Assembly: GCF_003991875.1 (NCBI RefSeq) | Contig: NZ_CP031423.1 | Coordinates: forward strand, 3,472,001 to 3,536,000 | DNA from: Microbacterium lemovicicum | GTDB taxonomy: Bacteria; Actinomycetota; Actinomycetes; Actinomycetales; Microbacteriaceae | DNA length: 64,000 nucleotides | Reading direction: 5' to 3' | Shown here: in pieces, positions 8,247 to 16,990 of the stretch | Layout: each line of letters begins with the position of its first letter | Position numbering within the stretch: position 1 is the first letter of the stretch | Program-made: the position numbers and the translations under genes | Notes under the pieces: model-generated | What the model was told of the DNA's origin: nothing | What the model saw: only the letters and a program-made list of their open reading frames with translations | Database searches by the model: none

Positions 8247-9512
8247 TCAGCGCCGCGCGGGGGCCGCCTCCACGCGGGACTCGAGCCAGTCCGCGACCTG
8301 CGCGCGGACGGATGCCGCGTCGTAGGCCGACTCGTCGGCGTTGTCGGCGCGCAGCACGAACACCGGGATGCCGGCCTCCTCCAGCGCCCGGGTGATCGCC
8401 CACCCGCCGCGGGGGTCGTCGGAGACGAGGTGCACGACACCGTCGACGCCGTGCTGCTGCGCCTGATCGACGTACCACTCGGTCGCCTCGGGCGCGACGT
8501 AGAGCCGCTCGGGGAAGCCGATGAACCGCGAGGCGAGCGCCCGGAGCGGATCGCCGCCGTAGCGCGCGTACCCGTCGGCCGCGATCGACAGGTACATCGA
8601 CCAGACGAAGACCGCGCCGTACTGCTCCTCGAAGTGGCGGTAGAAGTCCATGTCGAACCACAGCCCGCGTCCGATCCACATCAGCCGCGCGCGCTCGTCG
8701 GCCACGACGCCCCGGCCCGCCTCGACCCGCTCGGCGATCTCGTCGTGCAGCGCCCGGGCGGCGTCGCGGCCCCACTCCGTGCCGCGATGCCACTGCGGCA
8801 GCATCACGGCCGGGATGGTGTCGGTGACCCGCACCGGCAGCGGACGCGCGGCGGCGATGAGGTCGCGGGTGCGGCGGTTCCACTCGGCCTGCTCGTTGCC
8901 GAGCCGCATGATCTCGCGCAGCGCCGTCTCGTCGTAGGCCCGGCCGCTGATCCGCTCGAGCACGGGGATGAGCTCCCGCAGCTCGGCGACCATGAGGTCG
9001 ATGCGGCGGCTGCCGACGACGTGCTCCCACTGGTCGGCGACGGTTTGCCACCACTCCTCCACCGGGGCCGTCTGCACGGCGCTCTCGAAGGCGAAGAGCT
9101 CGACCCCCACGACGTCGCGCCACGCCTCGAACAGCTTGCCGGTGACGTCCCCAGTGCGGTCGGTCGCGACCAGCGCGGGCCGCGGCAGCACGCCCCACCC
9201 GGGAACGTCGTCGGCGTCGCCGTTCAGCACGTTCCCGAGCCCGATCGTGTTGTACGGCTCGGAGTCGCGGGGCAGCCCCGCGCGGGCGACGGCGTCCAGG
9301 CCCGACTGGGCGGCGCCCCGGGAGGCGGCCACCGACGACCACCACTGGTTCACGACGTACGGCACGTCGAAGGCACGGAACAGCTCGTGCGGAACGTCGG
9401 CGTTCACCAGTGCGACGGGGCGCCCGGCCTCCGCCTCGGCGCGCAGCTCGGCGAACCACTCGCGCTGATGCCGGAGGGCTTCCCGCGCGGTGCGGAGTCG
9501 GTCGTCGGTCAT
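8247..9512 (-). CDS. 2-hydroxyacyl-CoA dehydratase-like subunit without cysteines
   Basis: A 421-residue protein with the layout of the HgdA/FldB/BcrB family: a VPHELFRAF element near the N-terminus, RLMWIGRGLWFD in the middle, and DGVVHLVSDDPRGG then GIPVF near the end. In studied enzymes three cysteines hold a [4Fe-4S] cluster; here there is not a single Cys in the whole sequence, and the usual CD and C-terminal Cys positions read TDRTGD and VSDD. It cannot bind the standard cluster, so classical radical dehydration is unlikely. It overlaps the next subunit by four bases and is last in the nine-gene operon. It could be a cofactor-free CoA-binding enzyme; the reaction is unknown. Confidence 0.75.
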   Translation of the reverse strand: MTDDRLRTAREALRHQREWFAELRAEAEAGRPVALVNADVPHELFRAFDVPYVVNQWWSSVAASRGAAQSGLDAVARAGLPRDSEPYNTIGLGNVLNGDADDVPGWGVLPRPALVATDRTGDVTGKLFEAWRDVVGVELFAFESAVQTAPVEEWWQTVADQWEHVVGSRRIDLMVAELRELIPVLERISGRAYDETALREIMRLGNEQAEWNRRTRDLIAAARPLPVRVTDTIPAVMLPQWHRGTEWGRDAARALHDEIAERVEAGRGVVADERARLMWIGRGLWFDMDFYRHFEEQYGAVFVWSMYLSIAADGYARYGGDPLRALASRFIGFPERLYVAPEATEWYVDQAQQHGVDGVVHLVSDDPRGGWAITRALEEAGIPVFVLRADNADESAYDAASVRAQVADWLESRVEAAPARR

Positions 9513-10561
9513 CGCAGCATCCCGATCTGCTCGAGTCCGCCGCGGAGGACGGAGAGGTCGATGTCGCCGGCGGCCTGCTCGTGCACGACCACCACGGGCA
9601 GCGCGGTCGCCGCGCGCAGGGTGCCGACCTCCCACATGGCGGCGTCGTCGCGGCGCCGCGCGTACGAGACGATCGCGGCCGCGCCGGCGCGCTCGGCGCG
9701 GACGGCCAGGGAGGCTGCCCGCTCCAGCGCGGAGCCGCGGTGCGCGCTCTGCCCGTCGCGCCAGGCGCGCTCGGCGATGCCGTCGACGGACGGCTCGCGC
9801 ACGTCGAGCTCGAGCCCGAGCGCCCCGCCCGCGCAGTCGTCGGCGACGACCCGCACGCCGCACTGCTCGATGCGCTCGACGACCGCCGGCCCCCACTGCG
9901 AGCTCCCCGTCAGGGCGATGCGCGGCAGGTCGGCCGGAGATGAACGGCGGGCGGATGCCACGGCCTCGCGCAGCGCGACGAGCGCCGCCTCGGGGGCCAG
10001 CTCGTCGGCCCGCGCGCGCAGCAACGCGAAGTCCGCGCCGCTGATCGCCGGACGCAGGTCGGCCAGGAGCCACAGCGCCCGGCGCACCTGTCCGCGCGCG
10101 CGGGCGGCGTCGGCGACGTCGCCCGCCGACGGACGCCGGCCGGTCCAGTCGCCGAGCGCGTCCTGCAGCCGTGCGACCTCGGCCGCCGTGTAGGCGAGCG
10201 ACGACGCCCGCGGCAGATGCAGCACGTCGGCGAGGTGGACCGGCGGGAGCCCGCGGTCGTGCTCGCGCCGCGCGAGCTCGCGGAGGGCGTAGTAGAGGCG
10301 CTGCGTGGCATCCGCATCACTGCACAGCACGATCGCGTCGAGACCCGACGGGTCGGCGAGCACGTGCGCGAGGGTCGCCGTGGCATCCGGGTCGATCCCC
10401 GTGCCGAGGATCTCCCCCGCCTCGGCGAACGCGTCGGCGAAGGCCGGCCCGGCGGCGCCCCGCGGCAGCGCGTCGAGCCGCCGCACCCGGGCGCCGACCG
10501 CGTCGAACACCTCGATCGGCACGTCCCGTCCGACGACGCCGATCACGGCCTCGCCGCTCAT
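9509..10561 (-). CDS. 2-hydroxyacyl-CoA dehydratase-like second subunit
   Basis: A 350-residue partner of the protein at 8247. It keeps the family elements IVLCSDAD, VLHLP, and the GSSQWGPAVVERIE / VVADDC block that normally carries a cluster cysteine. It has three Cys in all (in LCSD, EQCG and DDCAG). The C-terminal region that usually holds the last ligand reads SYARRRDD, without Cys. At best a partial ligand set remains. Upstream is the CoA-transferase gene and downstream the Cys-free subunit, each overlapping by four bases, the same gene order as fldA-fldB-fldC or hadA-hadB-hadC loci of anaerobes. No activator ATPase gene is in the window. Confidence 0.7.
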   Translation of the reverse strand: MSGEAVIGVVGRDVPIEVFDAVGARVRRLDALPRGAAGPAFADAFAEAGEILGTGIDPDATATLAHVLADPSGLDAIVLCSDADATQRLYYALRELARREHDRGLPPVHLADVLHLPRASSLAYTAAEVARLQDALGDWTGRRPSAGDVADAARARGQVRRALWLLADLRPAISGADFALLRARADELAPEAALVALREAVASARRSSPADLPRIALTGSSQWGPAVVERIEQCGVRVVADDCAGGALGLELDVREPSVDGIAERAWRDGQSAHRGSALERAASLAVRAERAGAAAIVSYARRRDDAAMWEVGTLRAATALPVVVVHEQAAGDIDLSVLRGGLEQIGMLR

Positions 10562-11793
10562 ACGACGCGCGCGTCGGCGAGGCCGGCGATCCGCTCCGCC
10601 GAGTAGCCGAGCAGCTCCTCGAGCACGTCCTGCGTGTCGGCGCCGAGCGCGTGCGCGGGCCGGTCGAGACCCACCTCGCTGCGGCTGAAGGTGATCGGCA
10701 CGCCGGTGCCCCAGAGCTCGGTGTCGACGTGGAAGTCCGGATGCTGGATCCGCACCACTTCGCGACGCGACTGCACCCGCGGGTCGCGGACGGCGTCGGC
10801 AAGGGCCCGGACGGGCGCGCAGGGCACGCCGTTCGACTCGAACGCGGTGACGGCCTCATCGACGGTGCGGTGCCCGGCCCAGTCGGCCATCCGCTCGTGC
10901 AGCTCGTCGGAGTTGCTCACGCGGGCGTCGCGCATGGCGAAGCGCGGATCGTCCAGGAGCTCGGGGGCGTCGATCGTGCGGAACACCCCCGCGGCGAACG
11001 CGTCGGTGGGCCCGCACACGGCGAACCAGCCGTCGGAGGCCCGGAAGGTGCCGAACGGCGCGAGCCGGGGCACGTAGTCGCCGGTGCGCGTGGGGTACCC
11101 CATCGACTCGAAGGCGTCGAAGGGCTCGCAGGCGACGAGCGAGGTCATCGCACCGAGCATCGACACGTCGACGTGCTGGCCCTCGCCGCTGCGATCGACC
11201 TCCATGAGGGCGGCCAGGGTGCCGATGACGGCGAAGAGCGGGGCCGACAGATCGGCGATGGGCAGGCCGAAGCGCACCGGGCTGTCACCGGGCTCGCCCG
11301 CGGTCATCATGATGCCGCTCAGCGCCTGGACGATCGTGTCCATGGCCTTCCCGCCGTCGCCCGCGTCGGAGCCGAAGCCGGTGATGGACGTGTAGACCAG
11401 GCGCGGGTTGGCCGCCCGGACGGCCTCGTAGTCGATGCCGAGCCGCCGGGTGACGCCGGCGCTGTAGTTCTCGACGAGCACGTCGGCGTGGGCGATGAGG
11501 TCCATCAGGACGGCACGGCCCTCCTCCGTCTTCAGATCGAGCGAGATGCTCTCCTTGTTGCGGCCGCGCAGCAGCATCGACACCGACATGTCGTCGGCGG
11601 CGGTCTTGACCGGCGACAGGCCGTCGCGCGTCGCGTAGGGCGAGTTGGTGCGGGAGCTGTCGCCGCCGCGGTGGGGGTTCTCGACCTTGATCACCCGGCC
11701 GCCGAGGCCGCCGAGCATGAGGGTGGCGTAGGGGCCCGCGAGGGCGGTGGTGAGATCCAGGACGAGACGTCCGTCGAGGGGGGCGCCGGTCAT
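10558..11793 (-). CDS. Class III (CaiB/BaiF) acyl-CoA transferase
   Basis: A 411-residue family III CoA-transferase. It shows the N-terminal LVLDLTTALAGPYATLMLGG segment, ENPHRGGDSSR, the NKESISLDLK block and the catalytic aspartate, Asp152 in GGKAMDTIVQ, which forms the acyl anhydride in this family. Length is normal. It likely moves CoA onto the carboxylate product used by the two dehydratase-like subunits encoded downstream, as FldA or HadA do in related loci; the acid is unknown. Four-base overlaps on both sides show it is in the middle of the operon. Confidence 0.9.
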   Translation of the reverse strand: MTGAPLDGRLVLDLTTALAGPYATLMLGGLGGRVIKVENPHRGGDSSRTNSPYATRDGLSPVKTAADDMSVSMLLRGRNKESISLDLKTEEGRAVLMDLIAHADVLVENYSAGVTRRLGIDYEAVRAANPRLVYTSITGFGSDAGDGGKAMDTIVQALSGIMMTAGEPGDSPVRFGLPIADLSAPLFAVIGTLAALMEVDRSGEGQHVDVSMLGAMTSLVACEPFDAFESMGYPTRTGDYVPRLAPFGTFRASDGWFAVCGPTDAFAAGVFRTIDAPELLDDPRFAMRDARVSNSDELHERMADWAGHRTVDEAVTAFESNGVPCAPVRALADAVRDPRVQSRREVVRIQHPDFHVDTELWGTGVPITFSRSEVGLDRPAHALGADTQDVLEELLGYSAERIAGLADARVV

Positions 11794-12362
11794 GAGGGCT
11801 TCTTTCTGTCGGCGTGGGGAAGAGGGCGGATGTCGGGGGTGCGGGCGAGCGTGCCGCGCAGCGGCCGGCGGGCGGCGGCCGCCTCGGCGGCCTCCACGTC
11901 GCCGAACCAGCCGCCCTGGAGGGTCTCGGCGAGGGTGGCCAGGATGGCGGGCACCCGCTCGCGATCGGCTTCGCTCAGGTCCGACATCGCGCGGGCCTGC
12001 ATCATGCGCAGTTCGCCGCGTGCGGCATCCAGCACCTCCCAGCCCGCATCCGTCAGGCGCGCGAGCTTGATGCGGCCGTCGGTGGGGTGGTCGACGGTCT
12101 CGACCAGTCCGCCCGCGACCAGCGTCGAGACGACCTGGTGGCTCGACTGGGGGGTGACGAACGCGCGACGGGCGAGCTGCGCGGAGGACAGCAGCACGCC
12201 CTCCGCGAGGACGAGCAGCACGTTGAACTCGGCCAGGCTCACCCCGTGCCGCCAGGAGATGTCGTCGGCGGCGCGGTTCATCGACCGGGACAGACGGTTA
12301 AGCGTGTAGTAGAGCTCGTCGGTGGCGAGGCTGGTGGCGCGAGGGGGCAGCTGCTCGTTCAT
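11790..12362 (-). CDS. MarR-family transcriptional regulator
   Basis: A 190-residue winged-helix regulator. The HTH is in LSSAQLARRAFVTPQSSHQV and the wing in DHPTDGRIKLARLTDAG, both typical of MarR. It sits inside the catabolic operon, overlapping the CoA-transferase and the alpha/beta hydrolase genes by four bases each, so it probably controls the operon in response to its substrate or an acyl-CoA. The likely target is the 18563-18666 divergent region; I found no convincing dyad there. Confidence 0.9.
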   Translation of the reverse strand: MNEQLPPRATSLATDELYYTLNRLSRSMNRAADDISWRHGVSLAEFNVLLVLAEGVLLSSAQLARRAFVTPQSSHQVVSTLVAGGLVETVDHPTDGRIKLARLTDAGWEVLDAARGELRMMQARAMSDLSEADRERVPAILATLAETLQGGWFGDVEAAEAAAARRPLRGTLARTPDIRPLPHADRKKPS

Positions 12363-13231
12363 GGAGCGAAGGTATCCGAGACGATGCCGTCGGCGGGATG
12401 GGCGGAACCCTCGATCTCGGACAGGAACACGGCGACCTCCCTCGCCAGGCGGGCCGGGCTCTCGCCCGCCATCATGTGGCCCTCGTCCTCCCAGAGGACG
12501 GCCTTGGCCCCGCGCACGTTGACGGCGGCGCGCAGCGTCGCCTCCGGACTGATGACGCCGTCGCGCAGGGCCCCCAGGATCAGCACCGGCACCCGGATGG
12601 AGCGGAAGATCTCGGCGAGCTCCTCGTCGGTGCGCGCCTCGGGGAAGGGCTTGCCCTGGTTGATGCGCGCCTCCTCCTCCGACTGGCCGGCGAAGGTGTC
12701 GATCATGCGGCGGAACATGTGCTCGCGGCCGGCCTCGCGGCGCGGCTCATCGGTCCAGCCCGCGAGCTTCCCGAACTGCGCGCGGATCACCTCGGGGTCC
12801 TTGCGGCCGGCGATGACGGCGGCGCGGCCGGCCGAGCTGGCGGTGCCGCCCGCGCGGTCGTGCGGGGCGCCGACGACAGAGATGAGTGCCGCGAGGCGCT
12901 CGGGATGCCGACGGGCGAGGTGCCAGCCGATGCCCGCGCCGTGCGAGACGCCCGTGTAGACGAACCTGTCGATGCCGAGCTCATCGGCGACGCGGCAGAC
13001 GTCGTCGGCCCACGTATCGAGCCAGCCGTCGGGCGGGGTCTCTGCGAGGTGGGTCGAGCGTCCCCATCCGCGGGCCTGGATCTGGATGACGCGGCGGCCG
13101 AGCGGGTCGCGCGAGAGGATCTCGGGGTAGCCGCCGGGCTCGAACGACGAGGCGCTGGCCAGAATGGGCATCCCCTCTCCGGAGAACTCGTCGTACCAGA
13201 GCGACACGTCGTCGACGGGCATGTGGGGCAT
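12359..13231 (-). CDS. Alpha/beta hydrolase
   Basis: A 290-residue alpha/beta hydrolase. The nucleophile elbow is GVSHG (Ser96). The acid is probably the Asp in LGALRDGVISPE and the His that in EDEGHMMAGE. RGWGRS marks the oxyanion/cap-side loop common to ester and carbon-carbon hydrolases. Two Cys residues at most and no signal peptide: a cytoplasmic enzyme. It lies between the transporter genes and the CoA-transferase in one operon, so it probably opens or de-esterifies the imported compound. Substrate unknown. Confidence 0.88.
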   Translation of the reverse strand: MPHMPVDDVSLWYDEFSGEGMPILASASSFEPGGYPEILSRDPLGRRVIQIQARGWGRSTHLAETPPDGWLDTWADDVCRVADELGIDRFVYTGVSHGAGIGWHLARRHPERLAALISVVGAPHDRAGGTASSAGRAAVIAGRKDPEVIRAQFGKLAGWTDEPRREAGREHMFRRMIDTFAGQSEEEARINQGKPFPEARTDEELAEIFRSIRVPVLILGALRDGVISPEATLRAAVNVRGAKAVLWEDEGHMMAGESPARLAREVAVFLSEIEGSAHPADGIVSDTFAP

Positions 13232-14049
13232 CAGCGGGTCTCTTCCTGGGGGAGCGGGGCGGAGCGGCGGGAGGCGTGCCCCGCCTGGGGCACGGACTCC
13301 AGCAGCGCGCGCGTGTAGTCCTCGCGCGGGTCGGCGAACAGCTGCTCGGTGGGGCCCGACTCGATGATCCGGCCCCCGCGCAGCACGACGACCTCGTCGG
13401 AGATCTGGCGCACGATCGCGAGGTCGTGCGAGATGAACAGCAGGCTCAGTGCGAGCTCGCGCTGCAGACGCGTGAGCAGGTTCATCACGTCGGCCTGCAC
13501 CGAGAGGTCGAGCGCGCTGACCGGCTCGTCGCAGACGATGAACTCGGGGTCGGTCATGAGGGCCCGGGCGATCGCGATCCGCTGGCGCTGGCCACCGGAG
13601 AACTGAGCGGGATACCGCACCAGCGCGCCCTCGTCGAGTCCGACCGTGGCGACGAGCTCACGGGCACGGGATGCCGCGGCATCCGCCGTCATGCCGTGGA
13701 ACCGTGCCGGCTCCATGAGGCTGTAGCCGATGGTGCGCAGCGGGTCGAGGGAGCTGTAGGGGTCCTGGAAGATGACCTGCCGCACCTTGCCGAGCTCGCG
13801 CCGGCGCTTCGCGGAGACGTCGTGGACCGGCTGACCGAGGAAGCGGATCTCGCCCGCGGCGACCGGCACGAGGCCGAGCACGGCCATGCCGATCGTGGTC
13901 TTGCCCGAGCCCGACTCGCCCACGAGGCCGAGCGTGCGCCCGCGGCGCACCTCGAAGCCGACGCCCTCGACGGCCGTCGAGCGCTTGCGGCCGGCGCCGT
14001 AGTCGACGCGGATGTCGCGCACCTCCAGCACGGGGGTGGTGTCGCTCAT
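13231..14049 (-). CDS. Peptide-type ABC transporter ATPase (DppF/OppF class)
   Basis: A 272-residue ATPase with Walker [10 protein letters not shown]-loop [12 protein letters not shown], signature FSGGQRQR, Walker [13 protein letters not shown] and the H-loop SHDLAIV. It ends with the [10 protein letters not shown] tail of Opp/Dpp ATPases. The ATG at 14049 overlaps the stop of the permease-ATPase fusion gene. It pairs with the ATPase half of that fusion to drive import through the 16016 and 14046 permeases. Confidence 0.93.
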   Translation of the reverse strand: MSDTTPVLEVRDIRVDYGAGRKRSTAVEGVGFEVRRGRTLGLVGESGSGKTTIGMAVLGLVPVAAGEIRFLGQPVHDVSAKRRRELGKVRQVIFQDPYSSLDPLRTIGYSLMEPARFHGMTADAAASRARELVATVGLDEGALVRYPAQFSGGQRQRIAIARALMTDPEFIVCDEPVSALDLSVQADVMNLLTRLQRELALSLLFISHDLAIVRQISDEVVVLRGGRIIESGPTEQLFADPREDYTRALLESVPQAGHASRRSAPLPQEETR

Positions 14050-16019
14050 GCGCGGACCTCCTCGTCGACGAGGGCGCCGATGCGGATGCAGCGGCTCACC
14101 CGCTCCGCTCCGGCCTCGCGCAGGGCGATGGGGCCGGAGGAGCACTCGGGGGTGGACAGCGGGCAGCGCGCGGCGAAGCGGCAGCCGTCGGGCCAGGATC
14201 CGGGCGGCGGCACGACGCCGCCGATGGTGGGGAGGATGTCGCCGCGGCGCGCGCCGTGCGGGTCGGAGGCGAGGAGCCCGCGCGTGTACGGATGGCGGGG
14301 GGCGCCCAGCAGGGCGTCGACGCCGGCCTCCTCAACCAGCTGGCCGGCGTACATCACCAGCGTGCGGTCGCACGTCTCGGCCACGACGCCCCAGTCGTGG
14401 GTGACGAGGATGATCGACATGCCCGTCTCGTCACGGAGGCTCGAGAGGAGGGAGAGGATCTCGGCCTGCACGGTCACGTCGAGGGCCGTCGTGGGCTCGT
14501 CGGCGATGAGCAGACGCGGGCGGCCCGCGAGGGCCTTCGCGATGACGACGCGCTGGGCCATGCCGCCGGAGATCTGGTGCGGGTAGCTGCGGAAGACGCG
14601 CTCGGGGTCGGGCAGGCGCATCGAGACGAGCAGCTCGATCGCCCGGCGGCGCGCGTCGGCGCGAGACGTCCGGTCGTGGCGGCGCACGACCTCGACGATC
14701 TGGAAGCCGACGGTGAACGAGGGGTCGAGGGCCACGAGCGGCTCCTGCGAGATGTACGCGATGCCGCTGCCGCGGACGGCCTTCATCGCCGCGGCGTCGC
14801 CGGAGATGGTCTGCCCCTCGAACGACACGGTGCCGCCCGTCACGCGGCCGCCGCGGCCGAGGAGGCCGATGGTCGCCAGCGCGGTGACGGTCTTGCCGCT
14901 GCCGGACTCGCCGACGATGCCGAGGATCTCGCCGCGACCGACGTCGAAGGTCACGCCGTCGACGACGGTGAGCGGCTCGCGCCCCCCGCCGAAGGCGACG
15001 GTGAGCTCGTCGACCGCGAGCAGCGGGTCGGCGGCGTGGCGACGGGCCTCGACCGCGTCGGCGGGGCGGGCGGCGTCGCGGGGTGCGCGGACGGCACGCG
15101 TCGGGGCGCCGCGCTGCTGCACCTGCTCGGCGGTCACGTCGCGCAGGGCGTCGCCGAGGAGGCCGAGCGCGAGGGTCGCGATGACGATGACGCCGCCGGT
15201 GGGCACGAACATCCAGGGGAAGGACTGGATCGCGGAGGCCGCCTCGGCGACCATCCCGCCCCAGGTGGGCGCCGGCGGGGGCGGCCCGAAGGCCAGGAAC
15301 GACAGACCGGTCTGGATGCCGAGGGTGGCCGCGGCGAACAGCGACGCCTGCACGAGGATGGTGCCCCGCGCCTGGGGCAGCACGTGCCGGAACAGGATGA
15401 GCCGGGTCGGCAGGCCGGTCACGACGGCGGCCTGCACGAACGGCTCCTGCCGCAGTGCCAGCACGGCGCTGCGGAACACGCGGGTGAACGCCGCCGAGGC
15501 GAGCGCGCCGATCGTGATCATGGCGGCGAGCATGCTGTTGTTGAAGATCGCCAGCGACGCGAGCGTGATCAGGATGGCGGGGATCGACATCACGATGTCG
15601 ATGACCGACAGCACCGCGCGGTCGAAGGCGCCGCGGATGTAGGCGGCGAGGATGCCGACGGGCACGGAGATGACGAGCATCACCAGCAGTGCCTCCGCGA
15701 CGCCCAGGAGCGAGTCGCGCCCGCCGTACATGATGCGGGTGAGGAGGTCGCGGCCGAGGAGGTCGGTGCCGAGCCAGTGCAGCGCCGACGGCCCCTGGCG
15801 GGCGACGGACGGGTCCTGGGCCAGCGGATCCCACGGCGACAGCAGCGGGGCGAAGATCGCCGCGAGCACCAGGAGGAGCACCACGACGAGCGCGGCGACG
15901 CCGAGCGGCTTGCGCAGCAGCGCCCGGGTCAGGGAGGCCGACGGCGGCCGGCCCGTGGAGACCGGACGCGTGACCGGGGCCGGCTCGCCGGCCAGGACGG
16001 GGAGGGTGGGCGACGTCAT
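14046..16019 (-). CDS. ABC permease-ATPase fusion (DppC + DppD)
   Basis: A 657-residue fusion. Residues about 1-300 are a DppC-type permease: a first TM near 38-60, GTDLLGRDLLTRIMYGGRDSL, and the EAA loop AAVVTGLPTRLILFRHVLP. After a charged linker (about 300-345) comes a DppD-type ATPase with [39 protein letters not shown] and VTHDWGV. The C-terminal extension with CRFAARCPLSTPEC matches the cysteine motif of DppD/OppD proteins. Such fusions are known in actinobacteria. It overlaps both neighbouring genes by four bases. Confidence 0.93.
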   Translation of the reverse strand: MTSPTLPVLAGEPAPVTRPVSTGRPPSASLTRALLRKPLGVAALVVVLLLVLAAIFAPLLSPWDPLAQDPSVARQGPSALHWLGTDLLGRDLLTRIMYGGRDSLLGVAEALLVMLVISVPVGILAAYIRGAFDRAVLSVIDIVMSIPAILITLASLAIFNNSMLAAMITIGALASAAFTRVFRSAVLALRQEPFVQAAVVTGLPTRLILFRHVLPQARGTILVQASLFAAATLGIQTGLSFLAFGPPPPAPTWGGMVAEAASAIQSFPWMFVPTGGVIVIATLALGLLGDALRDVTAEQVQQRGAPTRAVRAPRDAARPADAVEARRHAADPLLAVDELTVAFGGGREPLTVVDGVTFDVGRGEILGIVGESGSGKTVTALATIGLLGRGGRVTGGTVSFEGQTISGDAAAMKAVRGSGIAYISQEPLVALDPSFTVGFQIVEVVRRHDRTSRADARRRAIELLVSMRLPDPERVFRSYPHQISGGMAQRVVIAKALAGRPRLLIADEPTTALDVTVQAEILSLLSSLRDETGMSIILVTHDWGVVAETCDRTLVMYAGQLVEEAGVDALLGAPRHPYTRGLLASDPHGARRGDILPTIGGVVPPPGSWPDGCRFAARCPLSTPECSSGPIALREAGAERVSRCIRIGALVDEEVRA

Positions 16020-16960
16020 CGGCTCTGGCGCACTTTCGGGTTCAGGGAGGCGTAGGCGAGGTCGACGGCGAGGTTGATCACGATGACGATCGCGGTGAAG
16101 GCCACGCCCACACCGAGGATCACCGGCAGGTCGTGCCGGGTCGCCGCCGAGGTGACGAGGCTGCCGAGGCCGGGGAGGACGAAGACGTTCTCGATGAAGA
16201 CCGCGCCGCTGAGCGCGCCGACGGCCATGAGCCCGATGAGGGTGGTGGTGGGGATGGAGGCGTTGCGCAGCACGTGCAGCAGCACGATGCGCGTCTCCGA
16301 GACGCCGGTCGATCGCAGCACCCGCACGTAGTCGCGCTCCAGCTCGCGGCGGGCCGAGTCGCGCATCTGCTTCGCGATGACCGTCACCCCGCCGAGCGAG
16401 AGCGCCGCGACCGGCAGCACCAGCGAGTTGAGCCAGGGGCCCGTCCCCGCGGCCGGGGGGACGTACCCGGTCGCGGGGAACAGGCGGAGTCCCACGGCGA
16501 AGATCGCCACCAGCACGATCGCGATCCAGAAGCTCGGCAGCGCGAAGCCCACGAGCGACAGGGCGTCGATCGTGCGTCCGATCCAGCCTTCCCGCAGCGC
16601 GCTGGCCAGACCGATCACGATGCCGAGGATCGCGATGGCCACCGTCGAGCCGATCATGAGCGCGAACGTGACGCCCATGCGGCCGCCGACGAGCTTGGTC
16701 ACCGGCTCGCCGCTGTAGATCGACTTCCCGAGGTCGCCGCGCAGCACGCCGAGCACCCAGTTCCCGTACTGCTGCCAGAGGGGCTGGTTCAGGCCGAGCT
16801 GCTCTCGCAGGTAGTCGACCGACTGGGGCGTGGCGTTCTCGCCGAGGATCGTCTGGGCCGCATCTCCGGGGACCAGCGACATGAGCACGAAGATCGTCAG
16901 CGTCGAGACGAAGATCAGCACGATCGACATCAGCACGCGGCGGATCACCAGCAGCGTCAT
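16016..16960 (-). CDS. Peptide-type ABC transporter permease (DppB class)
   Basis: A 314-residue inner-membrane permease with about six helices. The first is VIRRVLMSIVLIFVSTLTIF, followed by the PGDAAQTILGENAT segment, the cytoplasmic EAA loop (RSTGVSETRIVLLHVLRNA) and the conserved FIENVFVLPGLGSL near the C-terminus. It forms the channel with the permease half of the 14046-16019 fusion. It lies 30 bp after the binding-protein gene, so expression is shared. Confidence 0.93.
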   Translation of the reverse strand: MTLLVIRRVLMSIVLIFVSTLTIFVLMSLVPGDAAQTILGENATPQSVDYLREQLGLNQPLWQQYGNWVLGVLRGDLGKSIYSGEPVTKLVGGRMGVTFALMIGSTVAIAILGIVIGLASALREGWIGRTIDALSLVGFALPSFWIAIVLVAIFAVGLRLFPATGYVPPAAGTGPWLNSLVLPVAALSLGGVTVIAKQMRDSARRELERDYVRVLRSTGVSETRIVLLHVLRNASIPTTTLIGLMAVGALSGAVFIENVFVLPGLGSLVTSAATRHDLPVILGVGVAFTAIVIVINLAVDLAYASLNPKVRQSR

Positions 16961-16990
16961 CTCATCTCCTTTCGGTGCGGCCCGGACGAT

